Shown: piece after piece, positions 1-6,405 of the stretch
How positions within the stretch are numbered: the stretch's first letter is position 1
How the letters are laid out: the number at the start of each line of letters is the position of its first letter
Assembly: GCA_947380915.1 (NCBI GenBank)
Contig: CANCSY010000135.1
Coordinates: 1 to 8,164, forward strand
Reading direction: 5' to 3'
Length of the DNA stretch: 8,164 nt
Source: Beijerinckiaceae bacterium
GTDB lineage: Bacteria; Pseudomonadota; Alphaproteobacteria; Rhizobiales; Beijerinckiaceae
Notes under the pieces: model-generated
The model's input: only the letters and a program-made list of their open reading frames with translations
The model's database searches: none
What the model was told of the DNA's origin: nothing
Made by a program: the position numbers and the translations under genes

Positions 1-1188
1 TTTTCGACTGATGACGCGGGCAAGCGGGTGGGCGTCGCCATCGGCGACCTCGTGCTTGATCTGGCGGAAGTGGCCAGGGCCGGGCTCCTGCCGGAGGCCC
101 CCGCCGGGGTCTTCGAGGCCGAGGCGCTGAACCCCTTCATGGCGCTGGGCCCGGATGTGTGGAGCGCCACCCGCGCCCGCCTCAGCGCCCTCTTGCAGGC
201 CGATGCGCCGAGGCTGCGGGACGATGCGGCGCTGCGGGCGCGCGCGCTGATCCCCATGGGGCGGGCTACCCTCCATCTGCCTTTCGCGGTTTCCGCCTTC
301 AGCGATTTCTATTCCTCGCTCCAGCACGCCTCCAATGCGGGCATGATCCTGCGCGGCGCCAACGCCGCGCTCATGCCCAACTGGCGGCACATGCCCATTG
401 GCTACAACAGCCGCGCCAGCACGGTTGTGGTGAGCGGCACGCCGGTGCGCCGTCCGCTGGGGCAGCTCAAGATCGGCGACGCGCCCCCGGTCATGGGCCC
501 CTGCGCCAAGCTCGATTTCGAGCTGGAGATGGGCTTCGTCATCGGTCAGGATACGGCCATGGGCGAGATGCTGGATCAGGCCAGCGCCGAGCGGCTGATC
601 TTCGGTTTCGTGCTGCTGAACGACTGGAGCGCCCGCGACATTCAGGCCTGGGAATATCAGCCCCTCGGCCCCTTCCTCGCCAAGGCCTTCGCCACGACCA
701 TCTCCCCCTGGGTGGTGACGAAGGAGGCGCTTGAGCCCTTCCGCACGGCGACACCCGCGCAGGAGCCCGCGCCCTTGCCCTATCTGCGTCAGAGCGGCTT
801 GCAGAACTACGATGTGCGGCTCGAGGTCGATCTGCAGACGGCCTCCATGGGCGCGCCCGTCACCATCAGCCACAGCAATTTCCGCTACATGTACTGGTCA
901 TCCCTCCAGCAACTGATGCACCACGCCTCCACCGGCTGCGCCATGCGCGTGGGGGATCTCCTGGGCTCGGGCACCATCAGCGGCGACGACAAGGCCGAGC
1001 GCGGCAGCATGCTGGAGCTCTCCTGGAACGGAACCACGCCCTTGGCCTTGGGCAATGGCGAGACCCGCAGCTTCCTCGAAGACGGCGATCGTCTCACCTT
1101 CCGGGGATGGGCGCAGGGGGATGGCTATCGGGTGGGTTTTGGCGAGGCGGCGGGCGTCATCCTGCCCGCGCCGCCTGTACCAAAATGA
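1..1188 (+). CDS. fahA: Fumarylacetoacetase, 5'-truncated by window edge
   Basis: Hydrolyses fumarylacetoacetate to fumarate and acetoacetate, the final cytoplasmic step of tyrosine/homogentisate catabolism. The reading frame is open from base 1, and the residues before the GTG at 28 (FSTDDAGKR) continue family-like sequence. That GTG is therefore internal, and I judge that only a short N-terminus lies outside the window. Numbering from the GTG at 28: the N-terminal SH3-like domain spans about 1-85, then the FAH hydrolase fold. Residues matching the known metal and catalytic set of mammalian FAH are visible: D93 in SDFY, H100 in LQHA, E165 and E167 in ELEMGF, D199 in NDWSARD, and K219 in FLAKAF. 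The substrate-loop motif reads GYNSRAS (residues 125-131) where the mammalian enzyme has GYHGRAS, a modest substitution. The gene ends at TGA 1186-1188, 37 bp from the stop codon of the convergent next gene. Family assignment is secure; partner genes of the pathway are not in view. Confidence 0.94.
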   Translation, partial: FSTDDAGKRVGVAIGDLVLDLAEVARAGLLPEAPAGVFEAEALNPFMALGPDVWSATRARLSALLQADAPRLRDDAALRARALIPMGRATLHLPFAVSAFSDFYSSLQHASNAGMILRGANAALMPNWRHMPIGYNSRASTVVVSGTPVRRPLGQLKIGDAPPVMGPCAKLDFELEMGFVIGQDTAMGEMLDQASAERLIFGFVLLNDWSARDIQAWEYQPLGPFLAKAFATTISPWVVTKEALEPFRTATPAQEPAPLPYLRQSGLQNYDVRLEVDLQTASMGAPVTISHSNFRYMYWSSLQQLMHHASTGCAMRVGDLLGSGTISGDDKAERGSMLELSWNGTTPLALGNGETRSFLEDGDRLTFRGWAQGDGYRVGFGEAAGVILPAPPVPK

Positions 1189-1193
1189 GACAG

Positions 1194-1226
1194 GGCGCCC
1201 AGGCTTCCCCGGGGAGCGAGGGCGCC
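1194..1226. terminator. Nested hairpin between convergent genes, possible bidirectional terminator
   Basis: An outer 7-bp stem pairs GGCGCCC (1194-1200) with GGGCGCC (1220-1226). An inner stem pairs GCTTCCCC (1203-1210) with GGGGAGC (1211-1217), with one bulged T and almost no loop. It fills the gap between the fahA stop and the amidotransferase stop and touches the latter codon. Position and stem strength suggest a transcription end point serving both genes. Neither side has a U-tract, so a standard intrinsic terminator is not proven. Confidence 0.4.
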
Positions 1227-1963
1227 TATTCGGCCGCCACCATGGGCGCGCCTTGCAGCCAGCGCCCCAGAAAGGCGTCGATCCATCGGGCCACCGGCGC
1301 ATCATGCTGGTGCCAGCCCCACAGATGCTGGTGGGGCAGGCGGGCGCCCGGCGCGCTCATGCGCTCCGCCGCCTTCACGGTCCAGCGGCACATCATGGCG
1401 TAGGTGACTTCCGGGTGAAACTGGAAGCCGAAGGCCTTGCCCACAGAGCAGGCCTGCACGGCGAAATCATCCCCCTCCGCCAGAAGGCGTGCGCCGGTAG
1501 GCAGGTCGAAGCCCTCGCGATGCCACTGGTAGACCGTATCGGGAAAGGGGCTCGGGCAGAGCCTATGCGCGGCCTGCGTGGGGCGGATCGGATAATAGCC
1601 GATCTCCGCGCGGCCCTCGTGATGCACATAGACCCGATGACCGAGGTGACGCGCCATCAACTGTGCGCCGAGGCAAAGGCCGAGATAGGGCACATCCTCT
1701 TTCAGCGCCACGCCGATAAGGTCCATCTCCTGCCGGATGAAGTCGCGCTCGTCATTGGCGCTCATCGGCCCGCCGAAGATCACCACGCCCGCATAGTCGC
1801 GCAGATGGGTGGGCAGGGGATCGCCAAGCACCGGGCGTCGCATGTCGAGCCGATAGCCGCGCGATGCGAGCAGCCGCCCGACACGCCCTGGCGTGGAATG
1901 CTCCTGATGGAGAACCACGAGAACCCGCCCTTTGGCGGATCGTGAATCGCAGTGAAAGTCCAT
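1226..1963 (-). CDS. Stand-alone class I glutamine amidotransferase (GMP-synthase-like GATase1)
   Basis: A 245-residue protein consisting of a single GATase1 domain. Members hydrolyse glutamine or a gamma-glutamyl compound through a Cys-His-Glu triad. Here the nucleophile is C97 in GLCLGAQ, with H183 and E185 in FQFHPEV. The FGGPMSANDE loop (about 63-72) is typical of the free-standing GMP-synthase-like group. No synthetase domain is fused and none lies nearby, so the substrate is unknown. Start choice: ATG at 1961-1963 is preferred over an in-frame TTG at 1997-1999. The upstream extension is short and unlike the family, and it would run through a perfect inverted repeat at 1973-1987. No clear Shine-Dalgarno sequence precedes the ATG, so the start is moderately certain. 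The gene converges on fahA and lies 88 bp downstream of the SDR gene on the same strand; that gap may hold its own promoter. Confidence 0.86.
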   Translation of the reverse strand: MDFHCDSRSAKGRVLVVLHQEHSTPGRVGRLLASRGYRLDMRRPVLGDPLPTHLRDYAGVVIFGGPMSANDERDFIRQEMDLIGVALKEDVPYLGLCLGAQLMARHLGHRVYVHHEGRAEIGYYPIRPTQAAHRLCPSPFPDTVYQWHREGFDLPTGARLLAEGDDFAVQACSVGKAFGFQFHPEVTYAMMCRWTVKAAERMSAPGARLPHQHLWGWHQHDAPVARWIDAFLGRWLQGAPMVAAE

Positions 1964-1972
1964 GAGGTCGAG

Positions 1973-1987
1973 TGTTGCGCTGCAACA
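1973..1987. repeat. Perfect inverted repeat just upstream of the amidotransferase start
   Basis: TGTTGC-GCT-GCAACA has 6-bp arms and a 3-bp spacer, and lies 10 to 24 bp before the ATG at 1963. On the minus strand a weak -35-like TTGACC (2003-1998) precedes it, which would place the repeat around the -10 to +1 region. It could be an operator or a hairpin near the ribosome site. The structure is seen directly; the role is inference. Confidence 0.4.
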
Positions 1988-2051
1988 AAGAATGGTCAAG
2001 GCGAAAAGGCGGCCAAAATGCAGGGTGTCTTATTTTTGTGACTTGATTTGA

Positions 2052-2849
2052 CTAATCTTGAGGCCCCTTCCGCCGATCCTGCATCCGCCCCATCACCGGC
2101 AGCAGCAATCCATTGGGCATGAGGGGCAAAAGCCCCGTGACGAGCTTGTTGAAGAGGCCGGGCACCACGAGCCTGCGGCCTTTCATCAGCCCGGCGTAAC
2201 CCGCCTCCGCCACCACGCGGGAGGACATGGACGGCATGTTTTTCATCAGATTGGCGTCGAGCCCTGCGCGTGCATGGAAATCCGTGGCGGTGACGCCGGG
2301 GCAGAGCGCGGTGACCGTGACGCCCGCCCCCTCCAGCTCCTGCGAGAGCGCCTGACTGAAGGACACCACATAGGCCTTGGTGGCGTAATAGACCGCCATG
2401 CCCGGCCCCGGCAGAAAGCCCGCCACCGAGGCCACATTCATGATCCGCCCCCGCCCCGCGATGACGGCTGGCAGGAAGCGCAGGGTGAGTTCGGTGAGGG
2501 CGCGGATGTTGAGGTCGATCATCTCGATCTGGCCCGCCCGCTCCAGCATGGCGGCGCGGCCGGCGAGGCCGAAGCCTGCGTTATTGATGAGGGTGGAGGG
2601 CGTGAGCCCCGCCTCGTCCAGCGCCAGAGCCAGGGCTTCGCAGGCCTGGGGCTGGGCCAGGTCGAGGCTGAGGGTGAAGGGGCGCGTGCGGCCCATCGCC
2701 TCGATCTCCCCCGCCAAAGCCTCAAGCTTGTCGGCGGAGCGGGCGACGAGGGCCAGATCATGCCCCTCGCGGGCGAAGATCCGGGCGAGATCCGCCCCGA
2801 TGCCGCCGGAGGCGCCAGTGACGAGAACGACGGGGCGATGTGCTTCCAT
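2052..2849 (-). CDS. Short-chain dehydrogenase/reductase (classical SDR family oxidoreductase)
   Basis: A 265-residue, single-domain Rossmann-fold enzyme expected to reduce or oxidise a carbonyl/alcohol with NAD(P)(H) in the cytoplasm. All classical SDR marks are present: TGASGGIG (11-18) for the cofactor, NNAG (89-92), N114 in the tetrad helix, catalytic S141 in NVASVAG, the Y154-x3-K158 pair in YYATK, and PGVTATDF (184-191). Arg37 in LVARS, after the second strand, sits where NADP-preferring members often carry a basic residue. The C-terminus (about 200-265) is the variable substrate-binding part and gives no specific substrate. The ATG at 2849 has a good AGGAG (plus-strand 2858-2862) 8 bp upstream. 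The preceding minus-strand gene ends 27 bp away, so co-transcription with the small secreted protein is plausible. Specific function is unassigned. Confidence 0.93.
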   Translation of the reverse strand: MEAHRPVVLVTGASGGIGADLARIFAREGHDLALVARSADKLEALAGEIEAMGRTRPFTLSLDLAQPQACEALALALDEAGLTPSTLINNAGFGLAGRAAMLERAGQIEMIDLNIRALTELTLRFLPAVIAGRGRIMNVASVAGFLPGPGMAVYYATKAYVVSFSQALSQELEGAGVTVTALCPGVTATDFHARAGLDANLMKNMPSMSSRVVAEAGYAGLMKGRRLVVPGLFNKLVTGLLPLMPNGLLLPVMGRMQDRRKGPQD

Positions 2850-2876
2850 GAGGTCCGCTCCTGCGGGCGATGCGGA

Positions 2877-3197
2877 TCACCTGATCCGGATACAGGTCCG
2901 ATAGCCCCCGATCTGGTTGAAGGCCGCGCGCATCCTCCCTTGCCACAGATCGCATCGGGTGCGCGAGGCGAAGCAGACATGATCGTCGCGCCAGTCGATC
3001 ACTTTGGCGCCGAAGGGATCGCGCACCCAGCGCCCGCCCGCAAAATGCCCGAGCCAGACATCGCGAAAGGGCGCATCGGCGAGAACGCCGCAATTTGGCC
3101 CATCGGAGCGCCAGCCGCCCGCCATGGCTGCGGCGGGAGCGCTCGCGAGGGCAGTGAAGGCGAGCGCGATCAGGCAGTTGCGTATGGAGACGGTCAT
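2877..3197 (-). CDS. Small secreted four-cysteine protein, unknown function
   Basis: A 106-residue protein with a clear Sec-type signal peptide: basic R6, a hydrophobic run at about 8-20, and Ala-rich cleavage options after A24 or A26 (PAAA-MA or AMA-GG). The mature part of about 80 residues is rich in Trp, Arg and Asp and carries four cysteines (C36, C75, C82, C102), an even number consistent with two disulphides in the periplasm. No transmembrane helix follows the signal and no known domain is recognisable to me. Start choice: ATG at 3195-3197. An in-frame GTG three codons further up (3204-3206) is possible; GGGG lies 8 bp before the ATG. It sits 27 bp upstream of the SDR gene and may share its transcript. 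High G/C at third codon positions and the signal peptide support a real gene. Confidence 0.72.
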   Translation of the reverse strand: MTVSIRNCLIALAFTALASAPAAAMAGGWRSDGPNCGVLADAPFRDVWLGHFAGGRWVRDPFGAKVIDWRDDHVCFASRTRCDLWQGRMRAAFNQIGGYRTCIRIR

Positions 3198-3268
3198 GTC
3201 GGACACCCCGGGGATCCCTGTCGCCGGATAACGGTGAAGCTGGGTGGGGGTTCCTGCGGGGAGGGGTT

Positions 3269-3300
3269 GGCCGGGACCGCAGCCTGTTGCGGTCCCGGCC
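3269..3300. repeat. Perfect 13-bp stem-loop in the 3198-3480 intergenic gap
   Basis: GGCCGGGACCGCA (3269-3281) and TGCGGTCCCGGCC (3288-3300) pair without mismatch around a 6-base loop, GCCTGT. With one bulged C the stem extends four more pairs (GGTT with AGCC). It lies 180 bp after the GT61 stop and about 70 bp before the secreted-protein start, both on the minus strand. It could end the GT61 transcript or act in the leader of the next gene; there is no U-tract on either side. A smaller hairpin, GCCCC-ATGAC-GGGGC, sits at 3364-3378. I see no gene in this 283-bp gap. Confidence 0.6.
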
Positions 3301-3480
3301 CAGCCGGGTCAGTCAGAGGGGACCTCGACGGCTGTTCGAATGGGATAAGCGATCATTGTGCCAGCCCCATGACGGGGCGCAAGCACCTTCTACGGTCAAT
3401 GATGTCGCAGGGGAACCCGATTTTGTCCAGATGGGCGATTTAGCCAGAAGGTTCATACTTTCAGAGCCTTGCGGCGCAGG

Positions 3481-4809
3481 TCAGGACTCCTCGGCCGCTC
3501 CCTCGCCCGTTTCTTCCTCCTCGTCCTCTTCCTCTGCAAGCGGGCCCAGTTCGGCCGCAACCTGCGCCATCACCTCATGAACCTTGACGGAGAAAGCCTG
3601 CATCGCATCCCCCTGGAAGCCCCGCACCGCGCGGTAGCGCAGGCCAAGGCGCAGGGCGAGCCAGCAGTAATCGCTCTTGATCTGGTTGGAGGCGAAGAGT
3701 TCGATGACCAGGGTTCCGGGCCTGCAGAACAGCAGATTGGTCAGTGCTTCCCCATGGGCCGCCACCAGGATGCGGGCGGACTGGAAGGCCTCGATGGTCG
3801 CCTTGTGATCCTCGGGCCGGGGCGCCAGGAAGTCGAAATCATAATCCATCAGCTCCGCCAGCACCTCCGCCTCATTGACGAGGGCGCCCAGTTTCGCATC
3901 GCCCCGGCTGACGAACAGCAGCCCCTCCGCCTCGGCCGCAGGCGGGATCTTGTGATGGGCGCGCAGCAGGGCCCCCAGCGCATCCGCCTCCTCGCGCGTC
4001 ACGGGCGCCCAGTCGTTGGCCTCGGGGGTGCGGGACAGCCAGAGGGCGGTCACATTTTCAAGCCGCTCGGTTGCGAGCAGTTCCAGAATCTCCACCCCCG
4101 GATAGGCCCTGCAAATGGCGCGCAGGGTCTCCATGACGAAGGCCGGGAAATCCGGCCGGGTGACGATGTGCAAAGGCCCGATCTGCGGGCTGTATTTGCC
4201 CAGAAAATGCAGCAGCGGCAGCACATCCTGACGGAAGAAGAGCGCGAAATCGCCCTGGCAGGTCAGGGTATAGCAGGCGCCCGTCGGCGCCGGGCGCGGC
4301 TTCAGGCGCATGGGCTGGGCCTTCTCCCAATTCACCGGGCCGGTCTCGCGCGTCAGGACCCTGGCGCGGCTCTTGTCCAGCACCATCATCGTATGGCCGG
4401 TGACGATGCAATGGTCGATCCGGAACGCAAGCGAGCGGATTCTTGTCTGTCCCTCAGGATAGGTGGAGACATCCCCGGCGTCATTGCGCATGGCGGGGCG
4501 CAGGACCGCCATGGCCTCCTCGAGATCCTCGGGCGCGAGTGCCAGAACCTCGATCCGGTCTTCCAGCACCTTGTCCGCGAAATCCCCCGCGAAAGAGGCG
4601 CCGAGGGGCACATTCAAGGCCCGGCCCAGGGGCGGGATCCATTCGAAGACCTTGCGGCGCAAGACCCGCTGCGCCCAATTCAGGAGGATTTCGACGGGCG
4701 ATTGCGAGCGGCGCGGCGTCAAGCGTGCGCTCGCGGTCGGCGGCGGGCGTGATGCGCCTTGATGACAAACATGAAATCGCTCCAGACCATGAGGCCCATC
4801 TACCAGCAT
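3481..4809 (-). CDS. GT61/DUF563-family glycosyltransferase with acidic tail; 5' end uncertain
   Basis: About 442 residues from the ATG at 4809. The C-terminal half carries the marks of the GT61 (DUF563) family: VSRGDA (300-305), NE (312-313), and the A-R-ILVAAHGEAL-TNLLF block with H352, followed by PGTLVIEL. The usual HGAAL reads HGEAL here. Family members transfer sugars to glycans or exopolysaccharides; donor and acceptor cannot be told, and no other polysaccharide gene is nearby. No signal peptide or membrane helix is seen. The last 17 residues (426-442) are mostly Glu/Asp, an appendage not needed for the fold. The start is doubtful. Alternatives are the ATGs at 4836 and 4914, and none has a good Shine-Dalgarno sequence. 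The first 20 codons from 4809 have only 6 G/C third positions, while another frame starting with ATG at 4799 has 17 of 20, suggesting a frameshift near 4740-4750. Transcribed divergently from modABC. Confidence 0.82.
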   Translation of the reverse strand: MLVDGPHGLERFHVCHQGASRPPPTASARLTPRRSQSPVEILLNWAQRVLRRKVFEWIPPLGRALNVPLGASFAGDFADKVLEDRIEVLALAPEDLEEAMAVLRPAMRNDAGDVSTYPEGQTRIRSLAFRIDHCIVTGHTMMVLDKSRARVLTRETGPVNWEKAQPMRLKPRPAPTGACYTLTCQGDFALFFRQDVLPLLHFLGKYSPQIGPLHIVTRPDFPAFVMETLRAICRAYPGVEILELLATERLENVTALWLSRTPEANDWAPVTREEADALGALLRAHHKIPPAAEAEGLLFVSRGDAKLGALVNEAEVLAELMDYDFDFLAPRPEDHKATIEAFQSARILVAAHGEALTNLLFCRPGTLVIELFASNQIKSDYCWLALRLGLRYRAVRGFQGDAMQAFSVKVHEVMAQVAAELGPLAEEEDEEEETGEGAAEES

Positions 4810-4845
4810 GGCGGGCCATATCTCAAGCGGACGCATGGGTGAAAG

Positions 4846-4874
4846 TTGACGATCCCAAGCCTGACGGTTAGCGT
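4846..4874 (+). promoter_or_regulatory. Candidate promoter for modABC
   Basis: TTGACG (4846-4851) matches the -35 consensus at five of six bases. It is followed, after 17 bp, by a weak -10-like TAGCGT (4869-4874). Transcription would start near 4881, giving a leader of about 80 bases that contains the direct repeat at 4917-4948. No ModE-type palindrome (TATA-rich arms) is visible. Prediction by eye only. Confidence 0.28.
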
Positions 4875-4916
4875 CCGCCCCGCAAACTGCAAATGGTCGG
4901 CGCTTGCGGCCCATGT

Positions 4917-4948
4917 CATTCTTGCGATTGAGCCATTCTTGCGATTGA
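4917..4948 (+). repeat. 15-bp tandem direct repeat before modA
   Basis: CATTCTTGCGATTGA occurs at 4917-4931 and again, identically, at 4934-4948, a period of 17 bp. The second copy ends 3 bp before the modA Shine-Dalgarno GAGG (4951-4954). It could be a pair of sites for a regulator of molybdate uptake, an RNA element in the leader, or a chance local duplication. The repeat is certain; its role is not. Confidence 0.85.
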
Positions 4949-4961
4949 TTGAGGCGCCCCG

Positions 4962-5717
4962 ATGCGGAGTTTCGCCCTTGCATTGACCCTGGTCCTGACC
5001 TGGGCCCTGACGGCCCTGCCCGCCCGGGCAGGCTCCACCCATGTGGCGGTCGCCGCCAATTTCACGGAAACCGCCACCACCATCGCCGCCGCCTTCAAGG
5101 CCGCCACCGGCCATGAGGCCGTCCTGAGCTTTGGCGCATCGGGCGCCCTCTTCATGCAGATCACCCAGGGCGCTCCTTACGAGGTCTTCCTGTCCGCCGA
5201 TGAGGACTGGCCACGACAGGCGGTGGAGGCGGGGCTTGCCCTTGGCGATACGCGCTTTACCTACGCCATCGGCACGCTCGTGCTTTGGAGCCGCGACGGG
5301 CGCGCGACCCTTGGCGCTGCTGCGCTGCGAGCCGGCTCCTTTCGCAAACTGGCCATCGCCAATCCGGCCTCGGCCCCCTATGGGCAAGCCGCGCTGGAGA
5401 CGATCAAGGCCTTGAAGCTGGACACGGCGCTGACGCCGAAACTCGTGCAGGGCGCCAGCATCGCCCAGACGTTCCAATTCGCCGAGACCGGCAATGCGGA
5501 ACTGGCCTTCGTCGCCCTGTCGCAGGTCATCAACCGAACGGAAGGCGGCCGCTGGGTCGTGCCCCAATCCCTTCACAAGCCCATCCTGCAAGACGCAGTG
5601 CTCTTGAAGGCGGGCGAAGGGAATGAGGCGGCCCGGGCTTTCATGGCGTTCCTGAAAGGCCCCGACGCCCGCTCCCTCATCGAGCGGCAGGGCTACGAGA
5701 CCCAGGGCGCCCGCTGA
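4962..5717 (+). CDS. modA: Molybdate ABC transporter, periplasmic binding protein ModA
   Basis: A 251-residue periplasmic protein that captures molybdate (and probably tungstate) and hands it to ModB. The signal peptide spans about 1-23, with a hydrophobic run at 4-20 and the cleavage motif ARA-GS. Oxyanion-site motifs follow the Azotobacter ModA pattern: AANF (N33), FGASG (S60), NPASAPYG (Y140), GASIAQT (164-170) and the [10 protein letters not shown] block (180-189). The conserved segment [15 protein letters not shown] (70-84) and the [12 protein letters not shown] segment (99-110) are also family hallmarks. Length is normal. The ATG at 4962 is supported by GAGG (4951-4954) 7 bp upstream and by the signal peptide beginning there. 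The gene is first in modABC, 1 bp from modB. Molybdate repression is common for this operon type, but no modE gene or recognisable Mo-box is in view. Confidence 0.96.
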   Translation: MRSFALALTLVLTWALTALPARAGSTHVAVAANFTETATTIAAAFKAATGHEAVLSFGASGALFMQITQGAPYEVFLSADEDWPRQAVEAGLALGDTRFTYAIGTLVLWSRDGRATLGAAALRAGSFRKLAIANPASAPYGQAALETIKALKLDTALTPKLVQGASIAQTFQFAETGNAELAFVALSQVINRTEGGRWVVPQSLHKPILQDAVLLKAGEGNEAARAFMAFLKGPDARSLIERQGYETQGAR

Positions 5718-5718
5718 C

Positions 5719-6405
5719 ATGTTCGGCCTCTCGCCCGAAATCTGGCGGCCCATCATCCTCACCCTTGAACTTGCGAGCCTGACCACGGTCATCCTGCTGA
5801 TCGTCGCCACGCCCATCGCCTGGTGGCTGGCGCGCTCGCAAAGCTGGTGGTCCGAGATCGTCGCCAGCGTGGTGGCGCTGCCGCTGGTGCTGCCGCCCAC
5901 GGTGCTGGGTTTCTATCTGCTGGTCATGCTTGGCCCCGATGGCCCCGGCGGCGCCATCGCCTCGCTCTGGGGCGCGCGCACCCTGGCCTTCTCCTTCGCG
6001 GGCCTCGTGATTGGTTCGGTGATCTATTCCCTGCCCTTCGTGGTGCAGCCCATCCGCAACGCCTTCGCGGCCATGGGGGATCGGCCCATGGAGGCGGCGG
6101 CGACCCTGCGGGCTACGCCCTGGCGGGCCTTCTGGTGCGTGGCGGTTCCGCTGGCCCGGCCCGGCTTCCTCACCGGCGCCATTCTGGGCTTCGCCCATAC
6201 GGTGGGGGAGTTTGGCGTGGTGCTGATGATCGGCGGCAATATTCCCGGCGTCACCAAGGTGCTTTCAGTGGCGATCTTCGATTTCGTGGAGACGTCCCGA
6301 TGGCCCGAAGCCCATGCGCTGGCGGCGGGTATGGTGGTGTTTTCCTTTGTGGTGATCCTCGCCATGAGCTTTGTGGAGAAACGCATGGGGAGGCTCGCCC
6401 CATGA
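5719..6405 (+). CDS. modB: Molybdate ABC transporter permease ModB
   Basis: A 228-residue inner-membrane permease that forms the homodimeric channel for molybdate. About five hydrophobic membrane segments are visible (roughly 11-35, 48-70, 90-110, 150-172, 196-218). The cytoplasmic coupling motif that docks onto the ATPase is at 125-149 ([25 protein letters not shown]); the usual Gly after EAA-x2-L is Arg here. [15 protein letters not shown] (163-177) is the highly conserved ModB signature. The start ATG follows the modA stop by a single base and has only a weak AGGG upstream, which suggests translational coupling to modA. The stop overlaps the modC start (ATGA). Length and order are standard for the family. 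Confidence 0.96.
   Translation: MFGLSPEIWRPIILTLELASLTTVILLIVATPIAWWLARSQSWWSEIVASVVALPLVLPPTVLGFYLLVMLGPDGPGGAIASLWGARTLAFSFAGLVIGSVIYSLPFVVQPIRNAFAAMGDRPMEAAATLRATPWRAFWCVAVPLARPGFLTGAILGFAHTVGEFGVVLMIGGNIPGVTKVLSVAIFDFVETSRWPEAHALAAGMVVFSFVVILAMSFVEKRMGRLAP

Noticed and set aside
1055..1945. Plus-strand open frame of 296 codons opposite the amidotransferase
   Set aside because: Shadow frame; the minus strand carries the GATase triad motifs.
2058..3443. Long plus-strand open frame (461 codons) opposite the SDR and secreted-protein genes
   Set aside because: Antisense shadow typical of GC-rich DNA. The product is His/Arg/Gly-rich without domain motifs, while the minus strand has clear SDR motifs and a signal peptide.
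3440..3480. Terminator directly after the GT61 stop
   Set aside because: Only imperfect short complementarities (GCCAGAAGG with CCTTGCGGC) and no U-tract; too weak to annotate.
3469..4752. Plus-strand open frame of 427 codons opposite the GT61 gene
   Set aside because: Translation is Gln/His/Arg-rich with no domain; the minus strand carries GT61 motifs.
4837..4961. ModE box or molybdenum-cofactor riboswitch before modA
   Set aside because: No TATA-rich palindrome and no recognisable riboswitch core. Only the direct repeat and a weak promoter are visible.
4800..5900. Minus-strand open frame of 366 codons across modA
   Set aside because: Low-complexity Gly/Arg-rich translation opposite an unmistakable modA; no ribosome site or family motif.
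5823..6401. Upstream extension of the modC frame giving a 559-residue protein
   Set aside because: This stretch is modB read in another frame. The ATG at 6402 with GGGGAGG and ATGA overlap is clearly the modC start.
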